The notes beneath the pieces were generated by a model. It did no database searches, was not told the origin of the DNA, and worked only from the letters and a program-made list of their open reading frames with translations. Shown piece after piece: positions 15,409-24,816 of a DNA stretch of 64,000 nucleotides. This stretch comes from Pseudobacillus wudalianchiensis (GTDB lineage: Bacteria; Bacillota; Bacilli; Bacillales; Domibacillaceae): positions 334-64,333 of the forward strand of contig NZ_MAYT01000005.1 of the NCBI RefSeq assembly GCF_001685015.1, given 5' to 3'. The stretch's first letter is position 1. The number at the start of each line of letters is the position of its first letter. The position numbers were made by a program, and so were the translations under genes.

Positions 15409-15528
15409 TTGACGACTCATGAGATTTATGAAATACAGGCCGAGCTGAAAACTTATTAAAAGTATAAATTACATGAATTATTAGTTTGGGTTAAAGGCTT
15501 TAATGATTTCTATGCAAGAAAAACTTAA
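15409..15528 (+). pseudogene. Small ORF interrupted by one TAA
   Basis: A TTG start with a good site (AAGGGGGTG) opens a frame that reads MTTHEIYEIQAELKTY, then TAA, then KYKLHELLVWVKGFNDFYAR and a final stop at 15526-15528. The two halves are in the same frame and look like one small helical protein of about 39 residues broken by a nonsense codon. A sequencing error could also explain it. Family unknown. Confidence 0.4.
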
Positions 15529-15551
15529 AAGAAAATGGGGGATAAAGTGAT

Positions 15552-16817
15552 ATGGAGAAAAAGGGTGGTATTTTTTACGGATGGTGGATATTGCTGTCGG
15601 GTTTCCTAATTATGACGTTCTTATATGCACCTATTGCAAACCTAGTCTCACTCTTCACGAAGCCTGTTACAGAAGAGCTTGGCTTTGGCAGAGCAGAATT
15701 TACGATGTACTACACCGTCATGGCAACAACCGCTATGATTATAGCACCAATCGCTGGAAGATTAATGAAAAAGTTGGATGTAAGAGTATACATGACGATC
15801 TTTACCCTCCTAGGAGCAGGGGCTTACATAGGGTTTTCTTTTGCAACTGAACTCATTCACTTTCTGTTATTTGCAGTGCCAATGGGGATGGCTCTAGCAG
15901 GAGCTGGGTTGATACCTGTCTCCGTTCTAATCACCAACTGGTTTAATGCCAAACGCGGATTGAGCTTAGGAATTGCTTTATCCGGAACTGGCTTCGGGAG
16001 CATGATTCTAAGTCCTTTAGTTACTTGGATCATCACAGCTCATGGATGGAGAACGGCTTATCTTGTAATCGGGATTTTAATATTGGCGGTCATCGTTCCA
16101 TTGATTATGTTTGTTATAAAATTAAGCCCGGCTGATAAAGGTCTATTGCCGCTAGGTGAAGAAGAAGCTTTGGATAAGGCTGTACAGAAAGAATTAGCGG
16201 GAGTCACCCAAAAGGAAGCATTCAAATCCGTCTCGTTTTGGACACTTTGCGCAGGGATTCTCGTAGGGGGAATCGTTGTCAACAGTATGATTATTAACTT
16301 GGTCCCTTATTTAACGGATATCGGCACTCCAGCCCAGCAGGCTGCCCTGCTGTTATCACTAGCCTCCGCTATGGTTATCGTGGCGAAGCTTTTAGTCGGA
16401 AGATTGTATGACAAGCTAGGGCTAATCAAAACGTTAACGTTTATCGTGGCATCAGATATTATCTGCTTTCTGTTTTTAATGAAAGGAAATTTATTAATTC
16501 CGGGCATCCTTTTTACCGTATTTTCAGCACTAGGCTCAACAGCTGTTACGGTCACACCGGCCTATCTTACAGCCGCGCTTTTTGGCGAGAAAGAGTACAG
16601 TTCGAAATACGGAACAATCTCTTTATTTACTTCATTAGGGGCGGCCTTGGCTCCAATAGTAGCGGGATTAATTTACAATATTAATCATTCCTATGGGCTG
16701 TTGATCAAGATGTTAATTGTGCTTGCGGTTGTGGAGTTTGTATTATTTTTCATCGCTATCAGATCAAAACCACAATTTAATGCGAACTCAGACATCGCAG
16801 AAAAAAATGCTATGTAG
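15552..16817 (+). CDS. MFS transporter, OFA-like
   Basis: A 421-residue membrane protein with 12 predicted helices in two halves. The N-terminus FYGWWILLSGFLIMTFLYAP and the segment VLITNWFNAKRGLSLGIALS are typical of the oxalate/formate antiporter (OFA) group of the major facilitator superfamily, which moves organic acids and related anions. The ATG has a modest site (ATGGGGGATAAAG). It lies 93 bases before an M20 amidohydrolase gene in the same direction, and is probably the uptake system for that enzyme's substrate. The substrate itself is unknown. Confidence 0.88.
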   Translation: MEKKGGIFYGWWILLSGFLIMTFLYAPIANLVSLFTKPVTEELGFGRAEFTMYYTVMATTAMIIAPIAGRLMKKLDVRVYMTIFTLLGAGAYIGFSFATELIHFLLFAVPMGMALAGAGLIPVSVLITNWFNAKRGLSLGIALSGTGFGSMILSPLVTWIITAHGWRTAYLVIGILILAVIVPLIMFVIKLSPADKGLLPLGEEEALDKAVQKELAGVTQKEAFKSVSFWTLCAGILVGGIVVNSMIINLVPYLTDIGTPAQQAALLLSLASAMVIVAKLLVGRLYDKLGLIKTLTFIVASDIICFLFLMKGNLLIPGILFTVFSALGSTAVTVTPAYLTAALFGEKEYSSKYGTISLFTSLGAALAPIVAGLIYNINHSYGLLIKMLIVLAVVEFVLFFIAIRSKPQFNANSDIAEKNAM

Positions 16818-16910
16818 CTTTAGTGTTCTAAAGAAGACAAAAATATTTTAAAACCATTCTATCTTGCCTTTCAGTTAGGAATTTCAAAAGAGAGAGGACG
16901 AATCAATATC

Positions 16911-18155
16911 ATGACTAAGACTTTTATCAATAGGGTTGATTTTTTTAAGGAAGCAAAGAAATACGAGGAACAAATCATTCAAGATCGCCGGTATTTACAT
17001 CAGCATCCGGAGCTGGGATTCGACCTTCCAAACACGCAAAAGTATATTCGCCAGCGATTAGATGAAATGGGAATCGAAAATAAGCCATGCGGCATCGTGC
17101 CGGAAGAAATCACGAAAAAATATGAAAAAGCCGGCTTTGGTGTTCATGAACATTGTACAGGTGTAGTAGCGACCATTGGAAAAGGCGAGCCGTGTATTCT
17201 CCTTCGTGCCGATATGGATGCACTGCCGCTTGAAGAAGAATATGAATCCGAATATAAATCGAAAAGTCCAGGTAAGATGCATGCATGCGGTCACGATTCA
17301 CATGTTGCTATGCTATTAGGTGCTGCCCAAATGTTAAAGGATCATGAAGATCAACTGCAGGGAACCGTTAAATTAATGTTTCAGCCGGGTGAAGAGTGGG
17401 GCTATGGCTCAAAGTTAATGATCGACGATGGATTACTGCAAAATCCTAAAGTAGACGCAGCATTTGGCATTCACATTATGCCTGACCAAGAAGCTGGTAC
17501 GCTGTCTGTCCACAAAGGGACACTCACTCAAGCGATGGATACGTATATTATTGAGATTCAAGGCAATGGCGGTCATAGCTCCCAGCCGCATAAAACAATT
17601 GATGCGAATATGATTATGAATCAGTTATATACAAGCTTAAACCTGCTTTATACTCGTGAAGTAGATCCGCGGGCGAACGTGACCTTCTCTATCGGGGCCA
17701 TGAGCGGTGGGACGGTGACGAATATCATTCCGGATAAAGCTGTTTTACAAGGAAATATGCGCAGCTTTGACCAAGAAGCAAGAGATCATATGTGCAAGCG
17801 GATTCCAGAAATGATTGATCACGTTGTGAAAGCATGGCGCGGAGAATATAACATGGTGGATTTCCATACACCCACGACCCATAACGATGCAGACTTTATT
17901 GACGAAATTATACCTGCATTAGAAGCTGTGATGGGGAAAGAAAATATTAGCGATCTGGGGGCATTAGGCGGGTCGGAAGATTTCTCCCATATTTCTCAAG
18001 CAGTTCCTTCAGCCTTTGTTGTTTTAGGCACTGGCAAAGAGGGGGAGCCGCCTGTCCACAATCCCCGCATGCATCAAAATGAGAATATGTTCAAGTACGG
18101 TGCGGCTTTACATGCCAATGTGGCGATGGAATGGTTAAAAGCCCAACATAAATAA
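16911..18155 (+). CDS. M20 family amidohydrolase
   Basis: A 414-residue cytoplasmic metal-dependent amidohydrolase of the hippurate/IAA-amino-acid hydrolase type, which cleaves N-acyl amino acids. Landmarks are RRYLHQHPELGFDLPNTQKY at the start, LLRADMDALPLEEEYE (about 100-115), the metal motif HACGHDSH with Cys126 and His124/His128, FQPGEEWGYG, the dimerisation-domain segment GNGGHSSQPHKTIDAN, and GGSEDFSHIS near the end. An extra loop between residues 64 and 84 is longer than in most relatives. The start follows AGAGAGAGGACG. It pairs with the upstream MFS transporter. Confidence 0.9.
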   Translation: MTKTFINRVDFFKEAKKYEEQIIQDRRYLHQHPELGFDLPNTQKYIRQRLDEMGIENKPCGIVPEEITKKYEKAGFGVHEHCTGVVATIGKGEPCILLRADMDALPLEEEYESEYKSKSPGKMHACGHDSHVAMLLGAAQMLKDHEDQLQGTVKLMFQPGEEWGYGSKLMIDDGLLQNPKVDAAFGIHIMPDQEAGTLSVHKGTLTQAMDTYIIEIQGNGGHSSQPHKTIDANMIMNQLYTSLNLLYTREVDPRANVTFSIGAMSGGTVTNIIPDKAVLQGNMRSFDQEARDHMCKRIPEMIDHVVKAWRGEYNMVDFHTPTTHNDADFIDEIIPALEAVMGKENISDLGALGGSEDFSHISQAVPSAFVVLGTGKEGEPPVHNPRMHQNENMFKYGAALHANVAMEWLKAQHK

Positions 18156-18201
18156 CTGGATGCAACAGTCAACTAAAAGTCATTTGAGTAAAAAAACAGT
18201 C

Positions 18202-18292
18202 GCCGCTATCGGTGGGACAGCGGCCTTTTAAGCAATAGATTTAAAAATAAGGCCACTAACTAAGACGTCTTTCTTTAAAGGAAGGCGTTTTT
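18202..18292 (+). terminator. Two consecutive terminator hairpins
   Basis: First hairpin: GCCGCT (18202-18207) with AGCGGC (18219-18224), followed by CTTTTA. Second: ACGTCTTTC (18265-18273) with GGAAGGCGT (18280-18288), followed by TTTT. Both are placed to stop transcription after the amidohydrolase gene. Confidence 0.65.
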
Positions 18293-18660
18293 AGTATGGC
18301 AAAGGTTTTTTCAGTTAGCCGGGTATTTGTGATTTTACAAAGCTTTCTACTGTTGATACATTTTTTTAGTGATAAAAGAAAGTCGTTTCTCAAGTGCGAA
18401 TGCACCTCCAATGGCAATGCCACGCTGTGCTTTTGACTAAACCAAAAGCACAGCGTGGCATTTAAAAACTTAATACGGAGCCTCTATGGGATTCAGCTAT
18501 GTAACCAATTGGCTTCGCCAACCTAGGCGATCATGCAGGATGCCCCATACAAAGCATGGTAGTTCCAGGATGTATCTAGTATGTGATGTTTCTACTTAAA
18601 TAGCGGTTAATACAGAGTTTTCCAGAATGGTGGCGTTTAATGTTGTAATTAAAAACCTAT
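18293..18660. other. Gene-free region between convergent genes
   Basis: No ORF with coding signals. Its main feature is the 20-bp inverted repeat at 18416-18462, which lies between the converging M20 genes. Confidence 0.5.
18416..18462. repeat. 20-bp perfect inverted repeat
   Basis: AATGCCACGCTGTGCTTTTG (18416-18435) is exactly complementary to 18443-18462, with loop ACTAAAC. It sits between two converging genes and can form the same hairpin from either strand, so a bidirectional terminator is likely, although the T tracts are poor. Confidence 0.7.
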
Positions 18661-20073
18661 TTATATTGTTTGAAGATTATACTTTTTAACTTCCGGTGGA
18701 ATTGGTGATATATACTCTTCACCATCTCGCTGCTCAATCAATTCCATCTTTGCTTTTTCAAGAATATCAGGGTTATGAAGGACTTCAATGGCTGTGGCTG
18801 CCATGACTTTACCAGCATGAAGCATACCTTTATGAGCAATAGAGGTTTTTCCAGTTGAAACCACCTGCCAAGTATGAAGCGGAGTACCTACTGGTTCACA
18901 CGCTACTAAACATTGTACAGTAGGTACTATCCAGCTGACATCGCCGACATCGGTTGTCCCTGCCATTACCCCATTAGATGGGATAAATGGATCGATGACA
19001 TCCGCTAAATCTTTTCCTGCTAGTTCTTTATTGATCTGTATATCTGCTCGTTTATCTGCCTCAGGCAGAGTAGCTCTAATCGCTTGCGCAAATTGTAGTT
19101 CCTTTTCATCATATTGAGGAACACCTAGAGCAACAAAGTTATCATGCATTACTTTTTCCAATGTATTGTTTGGCAAAATATTAGAGGCAGCGGAAGCAAA
19201 GTCTATTTCTACTTGTGTTCCGGTCATGAGAGCTGCGCCTCTTGCAATATCGCAAACACGTTGATAGATTTCTTCTGTTTGTGATACACGAGGTGCACGA
19301 ATAAAATATAGCACGTCTGCCTTTTCTTGTACGACATTTGGCGAGAATCCGCCTGAGTTGGTTATGGCGTAATGAATCCTCGCTTCATGGATAATATGTT
19401 CACGTAAATAGTTAACGCCTACATTCATAAGTTCAACGGCATCGAGCGCACTTCTTCCAAGGTGTGGGCTGTCAGCGGCATGAGCGCTTTTTCCGCTAAA
19501 TCTAAACGAAACTTCATAGCAGGCAAGAGACCCCATAGACCATACGGCATTTCGGGACCATGGATGCCAGCATACAGAATAGTCTACATCATTAAATAAT
19601 CCTTCTCTGACCATAAAGGTTTTTCCGCTGCCAATTTCTTCTCCAGGACATCCGTAGTAACGAACCGTTCCTTCTAGGTTGTTTTCTTTTAAATAAGAAC
19701 GGATGGCAATAGCGGCTGCTAATGCACCTGTTCCTAGTAAGTTATGTCCACAGCCATGACCATTGCCGCCTGCTTTGACGGGATTATAGTTCGTTTCTCC
19801 ACCAACTTGGCTTAAACCAGACAAGGCATCAAATTCACCTAAAACAGCAATAATTGGTTTTCCTGTCCCGAAACTGCCGATAAAGGCTGTTTCGATATTT
19901 CCTACACCTTTTTCAACATTAAACCCTTCTTCTTCTAAAGTTTTGCATAATAGCTCTGCGGATTGAAACTCTTCAAAGCCTGTTTCAGCGTAATCCCAAA
20001 TTTGGTCACTCACAGAGATCAATTTTTGTCTTTTTTCCTCAATAGTTTTTGATAAAATATCACGATAATTCAA
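18661..20073 (-). CDS. M20 amidohydrolase, AbgB-like
   Basis: This protein of about 470 residues resembles AbgB, a subunit of p-aminobenzoyl-glutamate hydrolase, and other long M20 amidohydrolases. Seen in order: VLGEFDALSGLSQVGG, the metal motif GNGHGCGHNLLGTG, YGCPGEEIGSGKTFMV, the lid-domain motif FSGKSAHAADSPHLGRSALD, and VMAGTTDVGDVSW near the C-terminus. I choose TTG at 20073 as start, since GAAGAGGTG lies just upstream; the open frame continues to a GTG at 20109 with poor spacing to its site. It lies downstream of, and in the same direction as, a YfcC-type carrier. Together they resemble an abg-like uptake and cleavage pair. The natural substrate is not certain. Confidence 0.87.
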   Translation of the reverse strand: MNYRDILSKTIEEKRQKLISVSDQIWDYAETGFEEFQSAELLCKTLEEEGFNVEKGVGNIETAFIGSFGTGKPIIAVLGEFDALSGLSQVGGETNYNPVKAGGNGHGCGHNLLGTGALAAAIAIRSYLKENNLEGTVRYYGCPGEEIGSGKTFMVREGLFNDVDYSVCWHPWSRNAVWSMGSLACYEVSFRFSGKSAHAADSPHLGRSALDAVELMNVGVNYLREHIIHEARIHYAITNSGGFSPNVVQEKADVLYFIRAPRVSQTEEIYQRVCDIARGAALMTGTQVEIDFASAASNILPNNTLEKVMHDNFVALGVPQYDEKELQFAQAIRATLPEADKRADIQINKELAGKDLADVIDPFIPSNGVMAGTTDVGDVSWIVPTVQCLVACEPVGTPLHTWQVVSTGKTSIAHKGMLHAGKVMAATAIEVLHNPDILEKAKMELIEQRDGEEYISPIPPEVKKYNLQTI

Positions 20074-20135
20074 TTTATTCACCTCTTCAGAAATGTAAAG
20101 AGGGGACACCCCCTCGGCTTAAATCTTGCTTTCTA

Positions 20136-21563
20136 TTAAAATGGACCATAATTAATTGCTTGAGCAATGACTAAGAAGATCAAAACAACTGCAACCTGGA
20201 TAAGAACATATGGCAGCACCCATTTCACCCATTGTGCATAGGGAATGCCCATCATTCCTAGAGCCGCAAGCAACAGGCCCCCCGTTGGAATAATTAAATT
20301 GGAAACGCCGCCGCCCATGACAGTAGCAAACGCAGTTGTTTGTCTTGTTACACCGACTAGATCAGCCAACGGCGCCATAATAGGCATAACCAAGGAGGCA
20401 TGTCCGCTTCCGGAAGGAACAAGGAAATGGATGAAAAAATTGACAACCGCTATCCCTATGGCAGTAATGCTAGGAGGAAGACCGTCTAGCAAACCAGAAG
20501 CAGAATATAAAATGGTATCTAATAAGCCGCCGGCTGTGAGAACTACAAGAATGGTATTGGCGACGCCGATAATCATGGCGCCTGGTATCATTTCAGAACA
20601 TCCTTTTAGAAAGGCATCTGTCATTTCATTTCCTGAAAGTTTCCCGATGAGTCCCATAATAATGGCCCCTAGTAAGAAAACGCCTACAATTTCACTGATA
20701 TACCATCCAAGACTAATAACCCCATAGATAAGAGCAACAAAGCATCCTAAAAAGACGAAAAGTGAAATCGCGTGTTTTTTATTCAACTTATAGTCGTTAT
20801 CAAACTGAATACTGTCATTTGGATTAAACTTCCCATATACAGCAAGTTCGGGGTTTTTTTCAATTTTGTTAACGTGCCGCATGATATAGACTACTGACAA
20901 AATATAAAACACAACATAAATTGCAATCCGTAAGCCAATTCCAGAGTACATAGGAAGCTCAGCAACTGTTTGAGCAACACCAATCGTAAAAGGATTCGTA
21001 ATTCCTGCGGTAAATCCAGCACCTAGCATCCCCAGAAAAACAATCGCTAGACCTGTTAATGCATCAAAACCTAATGCAATTGTCATCGGTACAATGATGG
21101 CAATATAAACCAATGAATCTTCAGCCGATCCAATAAGAGTCCCAAGTAATGAAAAAATAAGGACCATAACCGGAATAATCAGTTTTTTCTTCGCACCAAA
21201 TTTTTGAACAGTAAATCTTATTAACGCATCAATAGCTCCGGTAGCTTGCATCATCCCAAGAGCACCGCCAAATAGTAAAACAAACAAGATAATGGGAGCA
21301 GCGTTTACCATCCCCTGGTGAAAAGCATTAAACATGTCCAGCAACCCTACAGGTGTGTTTTTTACAAATTCAAATTTTGCAGGGTCAATCATGGTTCTGC
21401 CATTTTCCTCATATCGCTCGTATTTACCGGCAGGGACCACGTACGTCAATAGAGTGAGAACAGCAATGATGAAAAACATGAGAACATAGGCACTTAAACC
21501 TCCTTTTTTCTTGTTATTTGTTGCAGAGCTTTCTACTTTCTTTAATTGTTTAGCAGTATTCAA
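20136..21563 (-). CDS. YfcC/DcuC-type carrier
   Basis: A 475-residue membrane protein with 12 or so hydrophobic segments. The YfcC-type pattern is clear: MFFIIAVLTLLTYVVPAGKY near residue 30, LLGTLIGSAEDSLVYIAIIV in the first half, and HFLVPSGSGHASLVMPIMAP in the second, the two re-entrant-loop motifs of this carrier group. The family is annotated as C4-dicarboxylate or basic amino acid/peptide-like carriers; with an AbgB-like hydrolase next to it, an acylated amino acid substrate is plausible. The ATG (AAGGAGG upstream) is 309 bases from the divergent LysR gene. Confidence 0.87.
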   Translation of the reverse strand: MNTAKQLKKVESSATNNKKKGGLSAYVLMFFIIAVLTLLTYVVPAGKYERYEENGRTMIDPAKFEFVKNTPVGLLDMFNAFHQGMVNAAPIILFVLLFGGALGMMQATGAIDALIRFTVQKFGAKKKLIIPVMVLIFSLLGTLIGSAEDSLVYIAIIVPMTIALGFDALTGLAIVFLGMLGAGFTAGITNPFTIGVAQTVAELPMYSGIGLRIAIYVVFYILSVVYIMRHVNKIEKNPELAVYGKFNPNDSIQFDNDYKLNKKHAISLFVFLGCFVALIYGVISLGWYISEIVGVFLLGAIIMGLIGKLSGNEMTDAFLKGCSEMIPGAMIIGVANTILVVLTAGGLLDTILYSASGLLDGLPPSITAIGIAVVNFFIHFLVPSGSGHASLVMPIMAPLADLVGVTRQTTAFATVMGGGVSNLIIPTGGLLLAALGMMGIPYAQWVKWVLPYVLIQVAVVLIFLVIAQAINYGPF

Positions 21564-21717
21564 ATTTAATCCTCCTTAATGATTTCTACTAAAAGCAAGT
21601 TCTTTTGAATATAAATTGACTTCTTAAATATTCTAATTTCAATCATATTTTGTTTGTAATTTAGCAAATATTTAAACTTGTCAACGCTTTCATTTTATCT
21701 TCATTCCTAGCCGCTGA

Positions 21718-21734
21718 TATTCCATAATGGAATA
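21718..21734. promoter_or_regulatory. Palindrome in LysR-carrier intergenic region
   Basis: TATTCCAT (21718-21725) and ATGGAATA (21727-21734) form a perfect 8-bp dyad with a one-base centre, in the 309-bp spacer between the divergent lysR and carrier genes. Its form (T-N11-A type inside a dyad) and place fit a LysR-regulator site. Otherwise the spacer 21564-21872 shows no gene. Binding is inferred. Confidence 0.55.
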
Positions 21735-21872
21735 ATGAGTATTACAATTTTAAATGCTCTAAGTTATAATTCTATTCAAATAATTTGATGAGTCCTTCAT
21801 AAGCAAGTTTTAAATGATTATTTCACTAGATAGATAGCTTCAACGATAAATAAAAAGGAAAGGCTGTTTTTA

Positions 21873-22736
21873 ATGGAAATTAGACACCTTCAGACATTTC
21901 AAATCGTAGTAGAAGAGCAAAATCTAATACAAGCAGCGATGCGTCTTAATTACTCACAACCTACTGTGACAAAACACCTGCAGCATTTAGAGGAAGAGAT
22001 TGGATTGCCTCTTTTTGAAAAAGTAGACAATCGTAAAAAGTTAACCAAAACGGGTGAAATTCTTTATGAGCATGCAAAAAATATTTTAAATGAACTGTAT
22101 ACGCTGCAAAAGAAAGTTAAGGAAAATAAGGGGGAAAAACAAATTATCCGCGTTTGTGGATTAGACGATTATTGTGACCGATTTTTCCTGCCACAAATCG
22201 TACACTTTCAAAAAAAGAATAAAAATGTTTTATTAGAGGTGTATTCCGTCAATAGCAGTGATGATACATTGAAAAAGGTCATCCATAACGAAGCGGATTT
22301 TGGCATTATTAGCGGCAGGCCTTTGCCCTCTGATATTTCTTACCACTGTATTGATTATGATGATTTAGTGCTATTTGCTTCAAGTGAGTTGGCTAATGAT
22401 CCTTCTAAAAAAGAAGAATATCTAACAAAATTTCCAGTTCTATTGGATCATAGAGCCCCCTTTATAAAATTTGAAGTATTAAAAAAGGGAGCCCAGTTTC
22501 CAAATGCTATACACTGTGATAGTGATGAAGGGATTAAGAGTGCCGTTCTTAACCAGCCCTATCTCGGAATTATTGCGACAGGCAGAATTAAAAAAGAGAT
22601 CGCATCAGAGACTGTCACTATTTTGGAAACATACTCATCAAACGTTCCGATTAAACTCATTGCGCTTACGAAAAACCTAAGTAATCCGATTTTTCAAGAT
22701 TTTTATTCTTTGGTAAGTAAGGCATCTGGTTCATGA
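21873..22736 (+). CDS. LysR family transcriptional regulator
   Basis: A 287-residue regulator. The N-terminal winged helix is canonical: RHLQTFQIVVEEQNLIQAAM, then LNYSQPTVTKHLQHLEEEIG and LFEKVDNRKKLTKTGEI. The rest is a two-lobed effector domain (about 90-287) that binds a small inducer. It is divergent from the carrier/AbgB-like pair and therefore probably controls it, using the palindrome between them. The ATG follows AAGGAAAGG with a somewhat long spacer. Confidence 0.92.
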   Translation: MEIRHLQTFQIVVEEQNLIQAAMRLNYSQPTVTKHLQHLEEEIGLPLFEKVDNRKKLTKTGEILYEHAKNILNELYTLQKKVKENKGEKQIIRVCGLDDYCDRFFLPQIVHFQKKNKNVLLEVYSVNSSDDTLKKVIHNEADFGIISGRPLPSDISYHCIDYDDLVLFASSELANDPSKKEEYLTKFPVLLDHRAPFIKFEVLKKGAQFPNAIHCDSDEGIKSAVLNQPYLGIIATGRIKKEIASETVTILETYSSNVPIKLIALTKNLSNPIFQDFYSLVSKASGS

Positions 22737-23284
22737 TACGAGAATAGGATGGTAAAACTTATAAATAGAAGCCTGATAATAGCAAAAATATTTTATGGTA
22801 TAAAACGATCGAAGGAAAAAGGTCATTTTATTTGTACATGGCGAGTAACATTATTTATTTTTTGAAATTCGAAAAACTTTCATACAAAGAGGCTTAGTAA
22901 AGGTAAAGTAAAATGGGTCTGAATTTGCTCTCTGTATACAGAGGTGGCATAATTCAGACCTATTTTATTTTCGTAAAAAAGTAACCGCCGTTTTTTACCT
23001 CAACCTCCTAAATGTTAAAAATTTCACTTTTTAAAGCATCAAACTACATCATTAATGACTCATTTTATAGGGGGCTATTTTTATAATGATGGTGTAGAAA
23101 GAAAAGGATGCCTTTCACAATAGTTGGCTCAAAAGGATACGACTGCTTATCGCAGAAGTGATGGGCTATATTACCACGTTAAAAAGATATGCTCTGTAAA
23201 AAATAATTGTAAGAATTCATTAATGAAAGCTTAGGGAAGGTTAGGTAGTGTCCCTTTTTAGAGCATAACATCAGGAGGGAAATC
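22737..23284. other. Intergenic region with one terminator
   Basis: No gene seen. It carries the terminator at 22916-22970 and, further on, the ribosome binding site AGGAGGGA of the next MFS gene. Confidence 0.5.
22916..22970 (+). terminator. Long terminator hairpin
   Basis: GGTCTGAATT (22916-22925) pairs perfectly with AATTCAGACC (22951-22960). The interior also folds (CTCTGTATACAGAG), and TATTTTATTTT follows. Confidence 0.8.
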
Positions 23285-24712
23285 ATGGAGACGGGTTATA
23301 AAGGTACAAATAAAATGATCATAGGTATTGTTTTTGGAGTTATTACGTTTTGGCTCTTTGCTCAAGCAATGGTCAATGTGGTTCCGGCTGTACAGTCAGA
23401 TTTAGGCATTTCCCTAGGAACGTTAAATATAGCGATTAGTTTAACGGCCTTATTCTCAGGAATGTTTATTGTTGCGGCTGGAGGGTTAGCAGATAAAATA
23501 GGGCGTAAAAGGATTGCCAATATTGGTTTTATTTTAAGCGTAGTCGGCTCACTTTTCCTCGTTTTAGCTCAAGGGTCTGCCTTGTTAATTATTGGGCGTG
23601 TTATTCAAGGACTGTCAGCAGCGTGTATTATGCCCTCAACTATTGCTTTAATGAAAGCTTATTTCGAAGGGAAGGAACGCCAGCGTGCTCTTAGTTTCTG
23701 GTCTATCGGTTCATGGGGAGGGTCAGGTATTGCATCTTTTGCCGGTGGTGCAATCGCAACATATATGGGATGGAGATGGATTTTCATTTTTTCTATCATC
23801 TTTGCTCTTCTTGGTATGTTCTTACTGAAGGATACGCCAGAAAGTAAACAAGAATCTACAGGTGCTTTTAAATTTGATTACATCGGATTAGTCATTTTTA
23901 TTATCACCATGCTAGCTTTGAATATTTTCATTACTTACGGGGCAGATTTAGGGTGGACAAGCCCGCTTACTATTGGCGTCATTATTATTGCTATCATTGG
24001 GTTAATCGGTTTCATCAAAGTAGAAAAAAGTAAAGATATCGTGCTGATTGACTTCGCTGTCTTTAAAAATAAGCCTTATACTGGCGCGACTCTTTCTAAC
24101 TTCTTGCTAAATGCAATAGCTGGTACTCTCGTTGTAGCAAATACGTATGTACAAGTTGGCCGTGGATTTAATTCATTCCAATCTGGGATGCTATCCCTTG
24201 GATATTTAGTGGCAGTACTAGCGATGATTCGAGTTGGTGAGAAGATTTTACAAAGGGTTGGTGCAAAACTGCCAATGGTGTGGGGTGCCGTTATTACAAC
24301 TATTGGTGTAGCGGTTATGGGATTCACTTTTTTGCCTGGTCTAATTTACACTGTTGTAGTATTCATAGGATTTGCTTTGTTCGGTCTTGGCCTTGGGATT
24401 TATGCAACTCCATCAACAGATACTTCTGTATCGAATGCTCCTGCTGATAAAGTTGGTGAAGCAGCTGGAGTTTACAAAATGGCTAGTTCCCTTGGCAGTG
24501 CATTTGGTGTCGCGATTTCTGCCACTGTTTACGGTGCCATTGCAGCAAATGGAAGTCTTGAAACAGCAGCTACAGTAGGAATTGGCGTAAACGTTATATT
24601 TGGTGTGCTATCCATTCTTTCTATTATATTTATGGTTCCAAAAGATGCCGGCAAAACATCAGATGATCCATCGATAAGAAGACGCTTTCCGATTCCAACC
24701 GAAAGTCACTAA
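23285..24712 (+). CDS. MFS transporter, DHA2-like
   Basis: A 475-residue protein with about 14 predicted helices, as in the DHA2 branch of the major facilitator superfamily. The motif A region is GGLADKIGRKRIANIGFILS (about 75-94) and motif C-like text is WGGSGIASFAGGAIATYMGW, typical of proton-driven drug or metabolite exporters. The ATG follows CAGGAGGGAAATC. It is 104 bases upstream of another M20 amidohydrolase in the same direction. It may export a product or drug, or may serve the amidohydrolase; the sequence alone does not tell. Confidence 0.88.
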   Translation: METGYKGTNKMIIGIVFGVITFWLFAQAMVNVVPAVQSDLGISLGTLNIAISLTALFSGMFIVAAGGLADKIGRKRIANIGFILSVVGSLFLVLAQGSALLIIGRVIQGLSAACIMPSTIALMKAYFEGKERQRALSFWSIGSWGGSGIASFAGGAIATYMGWRWIFIFSIIFALLGMFLLKDTPESKQESTGAFKFDYIGLVIFIITMLALNIFITYGADLGWTSPLTIGVIIIAIIGLIGFIKVEKSKDIVLIDFAVFKNKPYTGATLSNFLLNAIAGTLVVANTYVQVGRGFNSFQSGMLSLGYLVAVLAMIRVGEKILQRVGAKLPMVWGAVITTIGVAVMGFTFLPGLIYTVVVFIGFALFGLGLGIYATPSTDTSVSNAPADKVGEAAGVYKMASSLGSAFGVAISATVYGAIAANGSLETAATVGIGVNVIFGVLSILSIIFMVPKDAGKTSDDPSIRRRFPIPTESH

Positions 24713-24816
24713 CTGAAAGGCATAAAAGAAGCGATAAGAGTCAAAGTTTTACCAACTAATTTGGGCATAGAATGGAGGATCATTTTCTATGCTCCATAAA
24801 GAAGGAGAGAAAAATA

